Positions 26,067 through 34,812 of a stretch of 62,751 nucleotides of DNA are shown here, piece after piece. Where the stretch lies: contig DNTB01000049.1 in assembly GCA_003499525.1 (NCBI GenBank), positions 1 through 62,751 on the forward strand, in the 5' to 3' direction. Position 1 is the stretch's first letter; each line of letters starts with the position of its first letter. The position numbers and the translations under genes were made by a program. The stretch is from Flavobacteriales bacterium. Lineage in GTDB: Bacteria; Bacteroidota; Bacteroidia; Flavobacteriales_G; Salibacteraceae. The notes under the pieces are model-generated. The model was not told where the DNA came from. It saw only the letters and a list, made by a program, of their open reading frames with translations, and did no database searches.

Positions 26067-26564
26067 CTAGCTATTGGCTTCTATAAGGTCAAAAATTTTA
26101 GAGAGCAGCTCTTTTTGCTTTTTCCACTTTCCGTTATTCAGCGAATAATTCTTCTTGACTGAGTCAGTACTTAATAAAACAAGATCTCCCGGATTCTCAT
26201 CCGTTAAGAATACTTGCAACTCATTCAGAGGGATACGGGCTGAATAGCGATGCTCCCATTTGTTTTTGACGTGATCTACAAAGAGCTTGTTTACTTTGGC
26301 CCGTGAAGTGCTCGTAGCATTGATGAATAAGATGCTGTCAATCTGATAAAGTTCTTTGGTGAAGTAAGTGAAGTTGAAGGTAGCAGAGTCATTATTGGCC
26401 AAATAGGTGATATCGTATTCAAGTTTCGATTTTTCACCTTTAAAATCAATCAGCGGATTAATGAAGTAAAGGGTTCCTTCATCTTGAATTTTGGTGACCA
26501 GATGACGCTTTAGACTTTGGGCTTGGTTGTTGGTATTCAGAAGGAGTAGAGAAAAAAGGCACAT
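26067..26564 (-). CDS. Exported protein of unknown function, start inside a terminator-like hairpin
   Basis: 165 aa from ATG 26564 (MCLFSLLLLNTNNQAQS), giving a short signal peptide; the frame stays open to 26663, but an earlier start would have to read through the preceding gene and a strong hairpin. The mature part has no recognised domain; it is strand-rich (SATFNFTYFTKELYQIDSIL) with a basic helical C-terminus. The ATG lies in the 3' arm of the hairpin at 26552-26592 and the poly-T tail encodes the start of the signal peptide. An alternative start at 26609 cannot be excluded. Confidence 0.6.
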   Translation of the reverse strand: MCLFSLLLLNTNNQAQSLKRHLVTKIQDEGTLYFINPLIDFKGEKSKLEYDITYLANNDSATFNFTYFTKELYQIDSILFINATSTSRAKVNKLFVDHVKNKWEHRYSARIPLNELQVFLTDENPGDLVLLSTDSVKKNYSLNNGKWKKQKELLSKIFDLIEANS

Positions 26565-26592
26565 GGCCAAAGTTGGTCCATATGCCTTTTTT
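26552..26592. terminator. Bidirectional terminator hairpin overlapping a start codon
   Basis: Left arm aaaaaaggcacatggcc and right arm ggtccatatgcctttttt pair over 17 positions with two mismatches and a loop of about six bases; T-tracts follow in both orientations. On the minus strand it starts 7 nt after the stop of the TRL-like gene, so it is well placed to end that transcript. Confidence 0.75.
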
Positions 26593-26598
26593 ATTATG

Positions 26599-26922
26599 CT
26601 ACTCGCCATATACGTAAACTGTATATCGGGCGTAGAATGTAAATATCTTGAAGGACTGTTCATCTACGTGATGAATTTTAGTAATTCCGGCTTGCTTGGC
26701 AGCAGCTTCAATGCTTGCATCACCCTGAGCCACAATACCAAGTATTGACGTAGCTTCCGCAGTTCCGACTTTGGAAGACCCAGAGTTTGATGTAACGGCA
26801 AATGGAGCCTTCACATCGGTATAAATGACCCCTGATAAAGGGGCTTTAACCACTGCACAACTGGTAGCCATTGCACCAATAAAAAAGAAAAGAGAGATTT
26901 TAACTAAGTTTTTCATTGACAT
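26599..26922 (-). CDS. TRL-like lipoprotein
   Basis: 107 aa. Signal peptide with lipobox GAMATSC, then the pattern of the TRL family: SGVIYTDVKAPFAVTSN, GTAEATSILGIVAQGDASIEAAAKQAGI (a Gly-rich helix typical of the family), KIHHVDEQSFKIF and a final aromatic strand. The function of TRL proteins is unknown; they are small envelope lipoproteins. A strong hairpin follows the stop. Confidence 0.8.
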   Translation of the reverse strand: MSMKNLVKISLFFFIGAMATSCAVVKAPLSGVIYTDVKAPFAVTSNSGSSKVGTAEATSILGIVAQGDASIEAAAKQAGITKIHHVDEQSFKIFTFYARYTVYVYGE

Positions 26923-27157
26923 ATTATTTCTCGGCGCCCTACTTTGTTATAACGGAGTGTTCAGGTCATTTTTTTCTCCGTGAACAACTAGATTTTGCTT
27001 TGTTCATCCTGCGTGTAGTTGGTAATCTGAAAAAGTCAGTTCTTTTAGCAGGTTAGGTAAGCTCGACCTAGCTCGTCAGGCGGACGAAATTAGACTAATC
27101 ATTTTAAAAATGATACTGATAACTTTCAAAGATTTTTGGTAGTGTTTTGTTGATTAG
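26923..27157. other. Intergenic region upstream of the TRL-like gene
   Basis: 235 bp between a minus-strand stop at 27158 and the TRL-like ATG. It includes a small inverted repeat, atcattt and aaatgat, around 27099-27115, whose role (terminator of the 27158 gene or operator) cannot be decided. No RNA gene or open frame of interest. Confidence 0.3.
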
Positions 27158-28291
27158 TTATTCCTTTTTTGAGGATCGACGAATTCTGAGATTTTTAGAA
27201 GCCCTTCCTGTAAAATATCCCAAAGTGAAAGGGATAAATAGAATCACTGCAAGGAGTATTATTACATACAGCAATATGCTCTTGATTGTTTTGCGAAGCT
27301 CCTCCATCGCTACTCGCGTAAGGTTTTCAGAAGTTGCATCAATATCTTTCATAAGAGCCTCTCGTTCAACCCCTAAGCTGTCTCGGAATAAGGATAGTTC
27401 CCGCTCGGCCAGTCGCGAAAGACTATCTACATTGGTATTAAAACTATAAACTATGGATTGCACATCTTTATGTAGCTGATTCATACTTTCACGAAGGGCA
27501 GATTCAGCAGATTCAAGAGCGGATACGATTATCATTATTTTCTCATCCACCGAGTTCGAAATTCCCTGAATATCAATAGAATCCAACTCATTTTCCAGAA
27601 CGAGTAATTGGCCATTCCATCTCGCTTGCAAAATGGATTGCTCCGTATTAATTCCTACTCGCGTATTCATGTCGGACATGACCTGAGGTAAACTCCCAAT
27701 AACAGGCTGTATCAGGCTATCCGGAATTTGCTTATGCTTGTTCCATGCAGCAAAAACGGACGAGTATTCGGTTTCGAAATTCACAAAAGGTTCAGCCTTT
27801 CTTATTCCGTTCACAAATTGATATGCGTTGTTATAATCTTTACCAAAGTAAATGCGACCAATAGTGTCAATTTTAGCTAGTAAAATATCAGAACTCTGCA
27901 CTGCTATTGGCTGTGAATGGCCAAAAAGCGTATCGCCCGGCCCCTCATTAAAAAAGTCGTACATGCGACCAGCAAGCGCCCAGGTGTCAATTATGGCCAT
28001 CTCCGGATCGCTCTGAAGTACTTTTTCTCTGCCCAATTGTGTGGCGTTAATCTTCCATAGCAATGCCCTTATTCGAATATCCCGATCTTTTTCAATATCC
28101 ATTATTGAATCAGATGCATTCATGATTTCGCTTAAATAGGTTTTCAGGTAGTTGTGCGTTAGAATTCTGGCGTTTAAGGTATGCTCGTCCAGAGGCTCTA
28201 CATCTGTGGCGACCTCCACCTTCAAAAGGGAACAAGAGGATAGAATGAGCATTGCTACCCAGATTAGTTTTGCTCTGTTATACCACGCCAT
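27158..28291 (-). CDS. Coiled-coil lipoprotein with C-terminal membrane helix, unknown function
   Basis: 377 aa from ATG 28291; the frame is open two codons further to a TTG. Lipobox WVAMLILSSC. The middle (about residues 60-240) is helical without a known domain. Residues about 250-340 are a long amphipathic coiled-coil stretch (SALESAESALRESMNQLHKD and onwards), followed by a TM segment ILLYVIILLAVILFIPFTLGY and a basic end (RASKNLRIRRSSKKE). A lipoprotein with a second anchor at its C-terminus is uncommon; the topology recalls sensor-like envelope proteins, but no signalling domain is visible. Confidence 0.7.
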   Translation of the reverse strand: MAWYNRAKLIWVAMLILSSCSLLKVEVATDVEPLDEHTLNARILTHNYLKTYLSEIMNASDSIMDIEKDRDIRIRALLWKINATQLGREKVLQSDPEMAIIDTWALAGRMYDFFNEGPGDTLFGHSQPIAVQSSDILLAKIDTIGRIYFGKDYNNAYQFVNGIRKAEPFVNFETEYSSVFAAWNKHKQIPDSLIQPVIGSLPQVMSDMNTRVGINTEQSILQARWNGQLLVLENELDSIDIQGISNSVDEKIMIIVSALESAESALRESMNQLHKDVQSIVYSFNTNVDSLSRLAERELSLFRDSLGVEREALMKDIDATSENLTRVAMEELRKTIKSILLYVIILLAVILFIPFTLGYFTGRASKNLRIRRSSKKE

Positions 28292-28365
28292 ATCCAAAGT
28301 TTAATCGATAAATGTAGAGAGTAGACTTAAAACTAATGCTTCCTGACTATGATTCCTTAATTATG

Positions 28366-29799
28366 CTATCTGTAAATTATCAATCGCTGGGTAAACTGAG
28401 CTTTGTCAGAAGTTAGCTTTAGCAAATACATGCCGTTTTCCAAGGCACTGATGTCAAGCTTGTATAGGTTATCCTGAACTTGAATTCTTTCAATGGGCAA
28501 TATCGTTTTTTGACCTGTGATACCTGTTACGGATAATTGTACAGCCGTTGACGAATGGTCTTTAGGCTCAATGAAAACTATATCTCTCGCTGGATTAGGG
28601 TAGATGAGAAACTCTTCTTCTGAGCTAATATCTTCAATATCAGTATAATAAGACTGAAACAGCCAATTGATTGCAGGTTCAAATTCCCGTGCCCAAAACC
28701 ATTCGTTGTGCTGTCCGTCAATATGTTCTTGGGATATTATGGATGAAGAATCAAGCCCAGCGGCGATAAGTTTATTTTGCATTCTAAACATATCCGCAAC
28801 CATGGTTCCCCCCTCTTGAGTCCCCACATTTTGGTAAAAGCGAGAAACATAAGACGAAGGAATTCCCGTGGAGTCAATGTAGTCAAATATTTGTGGATCA
28901 TTGAACCAGTATGCCGACGAGAAGGCACCGATTCTCCCAAAAACCTCCGGATTTCTTATTCCGGCATAGGTGGAAATCAATGCGCCTAATGAACTTCCCA
29001 TAATACCTGTATTATCTCGATCCGTTAGCGTTCGGTAGTTGAGATCGATATAGGGCTTCAGTGTGTTTACGATAAAATCCAGGTAGAGATCTCCTTCGCC
29101 TCCACCGTATGCCGGATTTATCCAAGGGGCATATTCATCTGCCCGAAAACCGCCACCATTGTCTATTCCAACGACGATGATCCCTGGTTTTCCTGAGGAA
29201 TACATAGCCGTTAAGGTTTCATCGACTTCCCATTCGCCTGCAAATGAAGTGTAAGCATCAAAGAGGTTTTGTCCATCGTGCATGTATAAAACGGGATAGG
29301 AGTTTCCCGAAACATCATAGTCTGGAGGTAGGTAAATTAGTATTCGCCGATAGCGATTCAACTGGGGCATATAAAATGTGTCGGAAACGATGTGGACATT
29401 TGAATCCGCTGTCGATTGGCCTGGATTTCCACCTCCATTTAGGTCTTCCCATCCTTCAATTTGCAAATAAATGGTGTCGTTTGGTGTAGCAACTTCGGTT
29501 CTATTTGGAATGAATTGCCCCGTTGCATTCGGTTCGACTTTGGACCAATCTCCTCGGGTGAATTTGAACTCAATGTTTCCAAACACTCCGTTTAATGTGA
29601 TTTGATGAAACCCGGATACTGAATCCAGCATTAGAATATGCTGTGTACTTCCCGGATCCCATCCCTGAAAATCACCCGCTATATGAATGGGATCACCGTT
29701 AGGCGTATTGGGTGGAATAGAATCGAGGATAATGGTGAATTGTGCTGAAATACGTATACTAAGAAATAATACGGCCAATAACAGTATAGCTTGCCTCAT
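28366..29799 (-). CDS. Secreted esterase (esterase D/Fes family) with T9SS sorting tail
   Basis: 477 aa. Signal peptide (RQAILLLAVLFLSIRISAQ); residues about 20-110 form a carbohydrate-binding-like beta domain (IHIAGDFQGWDPGSTQHILM, similar to CBM20/48 sandwich domains); then an alpha/beta-hydrolase of the putative esterase family (VLYMHDGQNLFD, nucleophile Ser in GIMGSSLGALIS, His in GQHNEWFW). The last 80 residues are a type A T9SS sorting domain (LIYPNPARDIVFIE to LKLTSDKAQFTQRLIIYR). It should be exported through the type IX system and act on ester-linked groups of polysaccharides or siderophores. Confidence 0.88.
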   Translation of the reverse strand: MRQAILLLAVLFLSIRISAQFTIILDSIPPNTPNGDPIHIAGDFQGWDPGSTQHILMLDSVSGFHQITLNGVFGNIEFKFTRGDWSKVEPNATGQFIPNRTEVATPNDTIYLQIEGWEDLNGGGNPGQSTADSNVHIVSDTFYMPQLNRYRRILIYLPPDYDVSGNSYPVLYMHDGQNLFDAYTSFAGEWEVDETLTAMYSSGKPGIIVVGIDNGGGFRADEYAPWINPAYGGGEGDLYLDFIVNTLKPYIDLNYRTLTDRDNTGIMGSSLGALISTYAGIRNPEVFGRIGAFSSAYWFNDPQIFDYIDSTGIPSSYVSRFYQNVGTQEGGTMVADMFRMQNKLIAAGLDSSSIISQEHIDGQHNEWFWAREFEPAINWLFQSYYTDIEDISSEEEFLIYPNPARDIVFIEPKDHSSTAVQLSVTGITGQKTILPIERIQVQDNLYKLDISALENGMYLLKLTSDKAQFTQRLIIYR

Positions 29800-29839
29800 A
29801 CATTATGTTTGAGGTCCGAAGTTACGAATAGAATAAAGA

Positions 29840-30289
29840 TTATTTGAAAAGGAATGCCCTTCTCACCTGCATATCTGGTGTGCCTATCAGGTTGTTTAAG
29901 TAATCACTTTTTCGAATCAGCTCTCCTTTTTTGATATAGCCATTTGCCATTGGCATGCACACTCCCCAGGAACCCGATTGTTGACAATCTTCAAAATCGG
30001 TAATACTCAAAATTGTGTGATCGTCAACCGTAATAATGCAATGTGAAAAATCGCGAGCATCGAAAAGCACTTTTCCAATATTATTCTTATTGAATTTTAA
30101 TGATTTATCGGCCTGATTTTTAGCTACTTGCTGAAAATCAACAATGGGGTTCTGAGCATCAGATTTCTCGAGTATAGTAATGTCATTTAATATTTTATGT
30201 ACATCCAAATTTTGGTCGGTATTGTGTTCATTGGAACCACATGCAACAAGAATCAGGGAAAGTGCAGTGGAAATGGCTAAAGATTTCAT
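29840..30289 (-). CDS. Lipoprotein of unknown function
   Basis: 149 aa with signal peptide and lipobox LSLILVACGS. The mature part contains three further Cys residues (FSHC, FEDC, WGVC) in the C-terminal half, around DHTILSITDFEDCQQSGSWG. No known domain recognised. It stands alone between the esterase and the SDR, both on the same strand. Confidence 0.68.
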   Translation of the reverse strand: MKSLAISTALSLILVACGSNEHNTDQNLDVHKILNDITILEKSDAQNPIVDFQQVAKNQADKSLKFNKNNIGKVLFDARDFSHCIITVDDHTILSITDFEDCQQSGSWGVCMPMANGYIKKGELIRKSDYLNNLIGTPDMQVRRAFLFK

Positions 30290-30325
30290 CGATTGAGAGT
30301 TTAAGATTAATAACTCACAATGATA

Positions 30326-31102
30326 TTAAACCTCTTGCATTTTTCGAATTTGGGCAAGTACCATTTTTTTCGGTGTCAATGGAATGGAAGCCATCATCAA
30401 TCTGCTCATTGCAGATAATCCGGCCATTACGTTGAGCTTTCCTTTCATCATACCGTCGTAACCAGACATAGCGACGGATCTGGCGTTGGCAGTTTTGCTG
30501 AACAGGCTGGTTTTGTCCATGCCTGAAGTTTTGGCAAAGCCGGTATCGGTTGCTCCGGGTAGGAGCGCGGTTACGCTGATGTTCGTATCGTGCAATTCTT
30601 CATTCAATGCATTGCTGAAGGAGGTTACATAAGCTTTAGTAGCATAGTAAACAGCCTGCAAAGGCCCTGGAACCAGGCTCGCTGTTGAGGAGACATTGAG
30701 TATTTTACCGCTGTTGCGTTTAACCATTTCTGGCAGGAAAAGCCTTGTAAGAGCAGTGAGTGCTACAACATTTAGATTGATCATGGCTAAATCAAGGTTC
30801 CAATCGCGTTCGTGAAATTTACCGCGTCCGCCAAAACCTGCATTGTTGATCAAAAACTCGACATACACTCCAGCTTTTTGGATTTCATCATAGATTTCCT
30901 TAGCTGAAGTTGGTTGTGTAAGATCCTTTACAATAACCATCACTTCTCTTCGATACTTCTCTTCTATTTCTGATTTTAATTCAGAGAGTTTATCCGAACT
31001 GCGGGCAATGAGTACTAAATCGCCTCCCTTCTCTGCATGAATGAGGGCAAGCTCTTTTCCAATACCGCCTGAGGCTCCTGTTATAAGTGCAACTTTTTTC
31101 AT
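30326..31102 (-). CDS. Short-chain dehydrogenase/reductase (DltE-like)
   Basis: 258 aa. TGASGGIGKELA (cofactor loop), LINNAGFGGRG, catalytic Ser in LNVSSTASLVPGP and YYATKAYV (Tyr-Lys). The AR-rich first loop (VLIARSSDKLSEL) favours NADP(H). This sub-branch (classical SDR with PGATDTGF) covers many uncharacterised oxidoreductases. It lies 13 nt downstream of the AraC-family regulator on the same strand, so the regulator probably controls it. Confidence 0.87.
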   Translation of the reverse strand: MKKVALITGASGGIGKELALIHAEKGGDLVLIARSSDKLSELKSEIEEKYRREVMVIVKDLTQPTSAKEIYDEIQKAGVYVEFLINNAGFGGRGKFHERDWNLDLAMINLNVVALTALTRLFLPEMVKRNSGKILNVSSTASLVPGPLQAVYYATKAYVTSFSNALNEELHDTNISVTALLPGATDTGFAKTSGMDKTSLFSKTANARSVAMSGYDGMMKGKLNVMAGLSAMSRLMMASIPLTPKKMVLAQIRKMQEV

Positions 31103-31115
31103 ATTTATGATTGAT

Positions 31116-32024
31116 TTAATTGATGACTCTGTATTGCTGAGGTGTAATACCTGTTTTTAATTTGAATAACCTGCTGAAATAGTGAGGGTAATTGAATCCC
31201 AGTTCATAGGCAATTTCACTCACCGTTTGATTACTGTTGAGCAGCATGGTTTTAGCTTTTTCGAGAATGAATCCGTTAACATGGTCTTTTGTGCTCCTCC
31301 CTGTTTCTTTTCTGAGCAGGTCGCTCAGGTAATTTGGAGAGAAGTTCATTGAACCTGCCAAAAATTCCAGAGTTGGGATACCTTGTTCTTTGAGCTTTCC
31401 TTCATTAAAGTAATCCTTCAGTATGTTCTCGAATTGACTTACGAAATCTTTGTGGTGATCAGACCTCGTATTGAATTGTCGCTCATAGAATCTACTGCAA
31501 TAATTCAACATCAATTCGAGACTTGAAATAATGACGCTCTGGCTGTGCTGATCAATTCTCTGTTCATATTCGTCTTTGATTCTTAAAGCAATGTCCGTGA
31601 TGATCTTTTTTTCTTCTTCGGACAAATGAAGTGCTTCATGCGCTTCATAATCGAAAAAGCCAAATTTGCCTATGTTTTTGCCCAGGGGCGATTTTCGAAT
31701 CAAATCAGGATGAAAAAACAACATCCAGCCGGCATCAACTTCCGGTTTTATGTTGCTTGTCGTTGTAATAACCTGATTAGGAGCCACAAATACCATGGAG
31801 CCTTCCTGAAAATCATAATTGTTCCTGCCATAGAGCATTCCACAATCGTACTCTTTGAGGGCAATCATGTACAAATCAAATGACGTTTTCAGTCCTGCCA
31901 AATCCTCACGCATTGGCATATCTGCTGTGCGAACCAGCAAAATTTGTGGGTGTTTAGGTTTGGGGAGTTCAAGCAGTTCAAGGAACTGTGAAATGGATTG
32001 GATATGCAAAATCTCCTGCGGCAT
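31116..32024 (-). CDS. AraC-family transcriptional regulator
   Basis: 302 aa. The N-terminal 180 residues form an effector-binding cupin-like region (RNNYDFQEGSMVFVAPNQVI). The C-terminal 100 residues carry two helix-turn-helix motifs: LEFLAGSMNFSPNYLSDLLRK and VSEIAYELGFNYPHYFSRLFK, followed by the family ending KTGITPQQYR. It leads a two-gene unit with the SDR and is divergent from the TetR-led operon across a 378-bp gap. Confidence 0.92.
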   Translation of the reverse strand: MPQEILHIQSISQFLELLELPKPKHPQILLVRTADMPMREDLAGLKTSFDLYMIALKEYDCGMLYGRNNYDFQEGSMVFVAPNQVITTTSNIKPEVDAGWMLFFHPDLIRKSPLGKNIGKFGFFDYEAHEALHLSEEEKKIITDIALRIKDEYEQRIDQHSQSVIISSLELMLNYCSRFYERQFNTRSDHHKDFVSQFENILKDYFNEGKLKEQGIPTLEFLAGSMNFSPNYLSDLLRKETGRSTKDHVNGFILEKAKTMLLNSNQTVSEIAYELGFNYPHYFSRLFKLKTGITPQQYRVIN

Positions 32025-32402
32025 GACTTATTTTTTGTCTTTACAAAGTTCTTGTATTTCTTCAACCGACCCTAACACTATAACCGGAATGGAAGGCACA
32101 AAAGGATGATAGACTCTGCATTAGATTTCCATTATTGTCATTCCAACACCCACTTCCAATTTGCGATATAGAAGGACTTAAAGCAGTACAAATTTGAAGA
32201 TATACGTGGTATCATATTATTGTAATAAACACATATTCAGTACTTTACATCTTCTCTCGTGAACGTATTTTGATTTAACCGGAGGTGCAATTTAATAGAT
32301 TCAAGCAGTACTTCTTGAAGAGAGCAACTACGACTATTTCTGTTAGGAATATGAACAAAAACAATAGTTATACTATTATTGTAGCGATTAAAGCATTTTT
32401 AG
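32025..32402. promoter_or_regulatory. Divergent promoter region between AraC and TetR genes
   Basis: 378 bp without a believable gene. It must hold promoters in both directions. Near the TetR ATG lies a 15-bp palindrome, AATAGTTATACTATT (32363-32377), 25 bp upstream of the start, a natural site for an autoregulating TetR dimer. Short frames within the region overlap this control sequence and show no homology. Confidence 0.4.
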
Positions 32403-33110
32403 ATGAGAGAATTACTTCAGGCATTTCGAATTCAGGTGAACGACAAGGTGTTCATCAAAGACCCTGAATCTTCAGAGTTAGGTAAGAAGATTATCAAAGG
32501 CAGTATCAATCTCATGGATGAATCGGGGTACAGCAATTTTACTTTTAGGAGACTTGCAGAAAAGATAGGGTCAACAGAAGCCTCGATCTATCGATATTTT
32601 GAAAGCAAGCATAAACTTCTGCTTTACCTGACATCCTGGTATTGGAGTTGGATGGAATACAAGCTTGCCTTCACTTTGGCGAATATTAATTCACCACACA
32701 TACGACTAGAGCGTGCCGTGAGATTAGTAACGGGAAAGGTTCAGGTAGATGGGGCTTTTGCCTACGTTGATGAGAGCAGGCTTGAGCGAATTATCATTGC
32801 AGAGGGTTCAAAATCCTTTTTGCATCCCAGTGTTGACAAGGCAAACAGGGATGGTGCATTCCTTACTTATAAATCTTTGGTAGCCCAAATAGGGAATATT
32901 ATTACAGAAATCAATCCGGATTATCCCTACCCTCATATGCTTGTAAGTACTGTAATAGAAGGGGCTCATTTGCAGAGGTTTTTTAGAGAGCATCTGCCGA
33001 GATTAACCGATAAGATAGATGGTGAAGACTCCATAAGTGAATTTTATAACGAAATGATATTCAAAACTATAGCCCCCAAAAACTCCAAAAATTATGGCAA
33101 CAATCAGTGA
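32403..33110 (+). CDS. TetR/AcrR-family transcriptional regulator
   Basis: 235 aa. The DNA-binding domain lies at about residues 25-75: KKIIKGSINLMDESGYSNFTF, then RRLAEKIGSTEASIYRYFESKHKLL, the TetR helix-turn-helix. The remainder is a helical ligand-binding domain with no assigned effector. Its last 17 nt overlap the ABC transporter gene, so it is the first gene of the export operon and probably represses it. Confidence 0.9.
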   Translation: MRELLQAFRIQVNDKVFIKDPESSELGKKIIKGSINLMDESGYSNFTFRRLAEKIGSTEASIYRYFESKHKLLLYLTSWYWSWMEYKLAFTLANINSPHIRLERAVRLVTGKVQVDGAFAYVDESRLERIIIAEGSKSFLHPSVDKANRDGAFLTYKSLVAQIGNIITEINPDYPYPHMLVSTVIEGAHLQRFFREHLPRLTDKIDGEDSISEFYNEMIFKTIAPKNSKNYGNNQ

Positions 33111-34812
33111 AGGACCAACTCCGGTTCAAAGGTTTTGGCGTTTGTTGAAGCCCGATGCAAAGGAGATCAGAGATGTGTACACCTATGCTGTGTTTAATGG
33201 ACTGGTGAGCCTGTCGTTGCCATTGGGCATACAGGCTATTGTGAATTTTATTCAGGGCGGAGATATAAGCTCTTCCTGGATCGTTATGGTAGTAGTTGTA
33301 GTGTTGGGTGTGGCCATAACGGGAGTGCTACAAATTTTTCAGTTGAGAATAACAGAGAACCTGCAGCAGAAGATATTTACGAGGGCAGCCTTTGAGTTTG
33401 CATATCGCGTACCGCGAATCCGTATGGAAAAACTGTATCGACATTACGCTCCCGAGCTGATGAACCGATTTTTTGATACTCTTACCGTACAGAAAGGCTT
33501 GTCTAAAATACTACTTGATTTCTCTGTAGCCACATTGCAGGTCATTTTCGGATTGATCCTTTTGTCATTATATCATCCTTTCTTTATCATGTTTAGTCTT
33601 GTCCTGGTAGTATTAGTATATCTGATTTTCCGTTTTACTGCCAGACGAGGGCTGGAAACGAGTTTGCAGGAATCGAAATACAAGTATCAACTTGCCCATT
33701 GGCTGGAAGAACTGGCTCGATCATCCACCACTTTCAGATTGGTTGGTAGCACACCACTACCGCTTGATAAAACAGATCGAAATGTGGGTAACTATCTTAA
33801 TGCCAGGGAGTCACACTTTAAGATTCTCGTCCAGCAGTACTCTTTAATGGTTGTTTTCAAAGTTATTGTAGCAGCCGGACTGTTAGCCATTGGAGGTGCA
33901 TTGGTAATGAGGCAATCCATGAATATTGGTCAGTTTATCGCAGCAGAAATCATTATTCTCCTGGTGATGGCCTCAGTTGAAAAGTTGATTTTAAGTTTTG
34001 AAACGATCTACGATGTATTAACTGCTTTGGCCAAAATAGGGCAGGTCACGGATCTTGAGCTTGAACATGATGAGGGGCTAGACCTGAAACACGAGTGCAC
34101 TGAACTTGGACTTGCTGTGCAATTAAGAGATGTGAGCTTCACTTTTCCTGAAGGCAATCGGAAAGTTTTGAATAAACTCAACATCACTATTGACCGGGGA
34201 GAAAAGATAATGATTGCCGGACGAAATGGATCCGGAAAAAGCACTTTATTACAGATCGTGGCAGGACTGTATGAAAACCAGGAAGGTCAGATTATCTACA
34301 ATGGGCTACCCAAAGGAAATCTAAAGCTCAGCACAGTGAGAGAAGTTATAGGCGATATTTTGAGTCAACAGGACCTTTTTGAAGGTACGCTGCTAGAGAA
34401 TATTACAATGGGGAGGGAACATGTAACTTTCGAACGTGTGAAATGGGCTGTGGGTCATATGGGACTTGCCAAATTCATTGAAGAACTTCCTGATGGATAC
34501 AATACCCTGCTCGGCCCAATGGGAAGTAAACTCCCGAGAAGCATTATACAGAAACTGCTCCTTGCCAGAGCTGTTGCCGGAAACCCAAAAATTATACTTC
34601 TTGAAGACGCCTTTGAGCATATTGATCTGAATGATCGAAAGCGGATTATTGACTTCATTACCGATAAAAACCACGAATGGACATTGATAGCAGTATCTTC
34701 TGATCCGCTTGTTGCTGAGGCCACCGATAATATCGCGGTTATGGAGGATGGAAAAATTGCTCAAAGAGGTGGATTTAAATTGTTCAACGAGTTAATGAAT
34801 CAAAATGCTTAA
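33094..34812 (+). CDS. HlyB-like ABC exporter subunit with unorthodox ATPase motifs
   Basis: 572 aa: an ABC transmembrane domain of about 310 residues without a C39 peptidase, followed by a nucleotide-binding domain. Walker A is normal (GRNGSGKST), and the Q-loop region reads DILSQQDLFEGTLLENI. The signature loop is LPRSIIQKLLLARA instead of LSGGQ, Walker B is IILLEDAFEHID (Glu-Asp order rather than Asp-Glu), and the switch His is replaced (VSSDPLVAE). It would be paired with the HlyD and TolC homologues downstream as a tripartite exporter. Substrate unknown. Confidence 0.88.
   Translation: MATISEGPTPVQRFWRLLKPDAKEIRDVYTYAVFNGLVSLSLPLGIQAIVNFIQGGDISSSWIVMVVVVVLGVAITGVLQIFQLRITENLQQKIFTRAAFEFAYRVPRIRMEKLYRHYAPELMNRFFDTLTVQKGLSKILLDFSVATLQVIFGLILLSLYHPFFIMFSLVLVVLVYLIFRFTARRGLETSLQESKYKYQLAHWLEELARSSTTFRLVGSTPLPLDKTDRNVGNYLNARESHFKILVQQYSLMVVFKVIVAAGLLAIGGALVMRQSMNIGQFIAAEIIILLVMASVEKLILSFETIYDVLTALAKIGQVTDLELEHDEGLDLKHECTELGLAVQLRDVSFTFPEGNRKVLNKLNITIDRGEKIMIAGRNGSGKSTLLQIVAGLYENQEGQIIYNGLPKGNLKLSTVREVIGDILSQQDLFEGTLLENITMGREHVTFERVKWAVGHMGLAKFIEELPDGYNTLLGPMGSKLPRSIIQKLLLARAVAGNPKIILLEDAFEHIDLNDRKRIIDFITDKNHEWTLIAVSSDPLVAEATDNIAVMEDGKIAQRGGFKLFNELMNQNA

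Noticed and set aside
32285..32467. 60-codon frame upstream of and across the TetR start
   Set aside because: It overlaps the presumed control region and the TetR gene in another frame.
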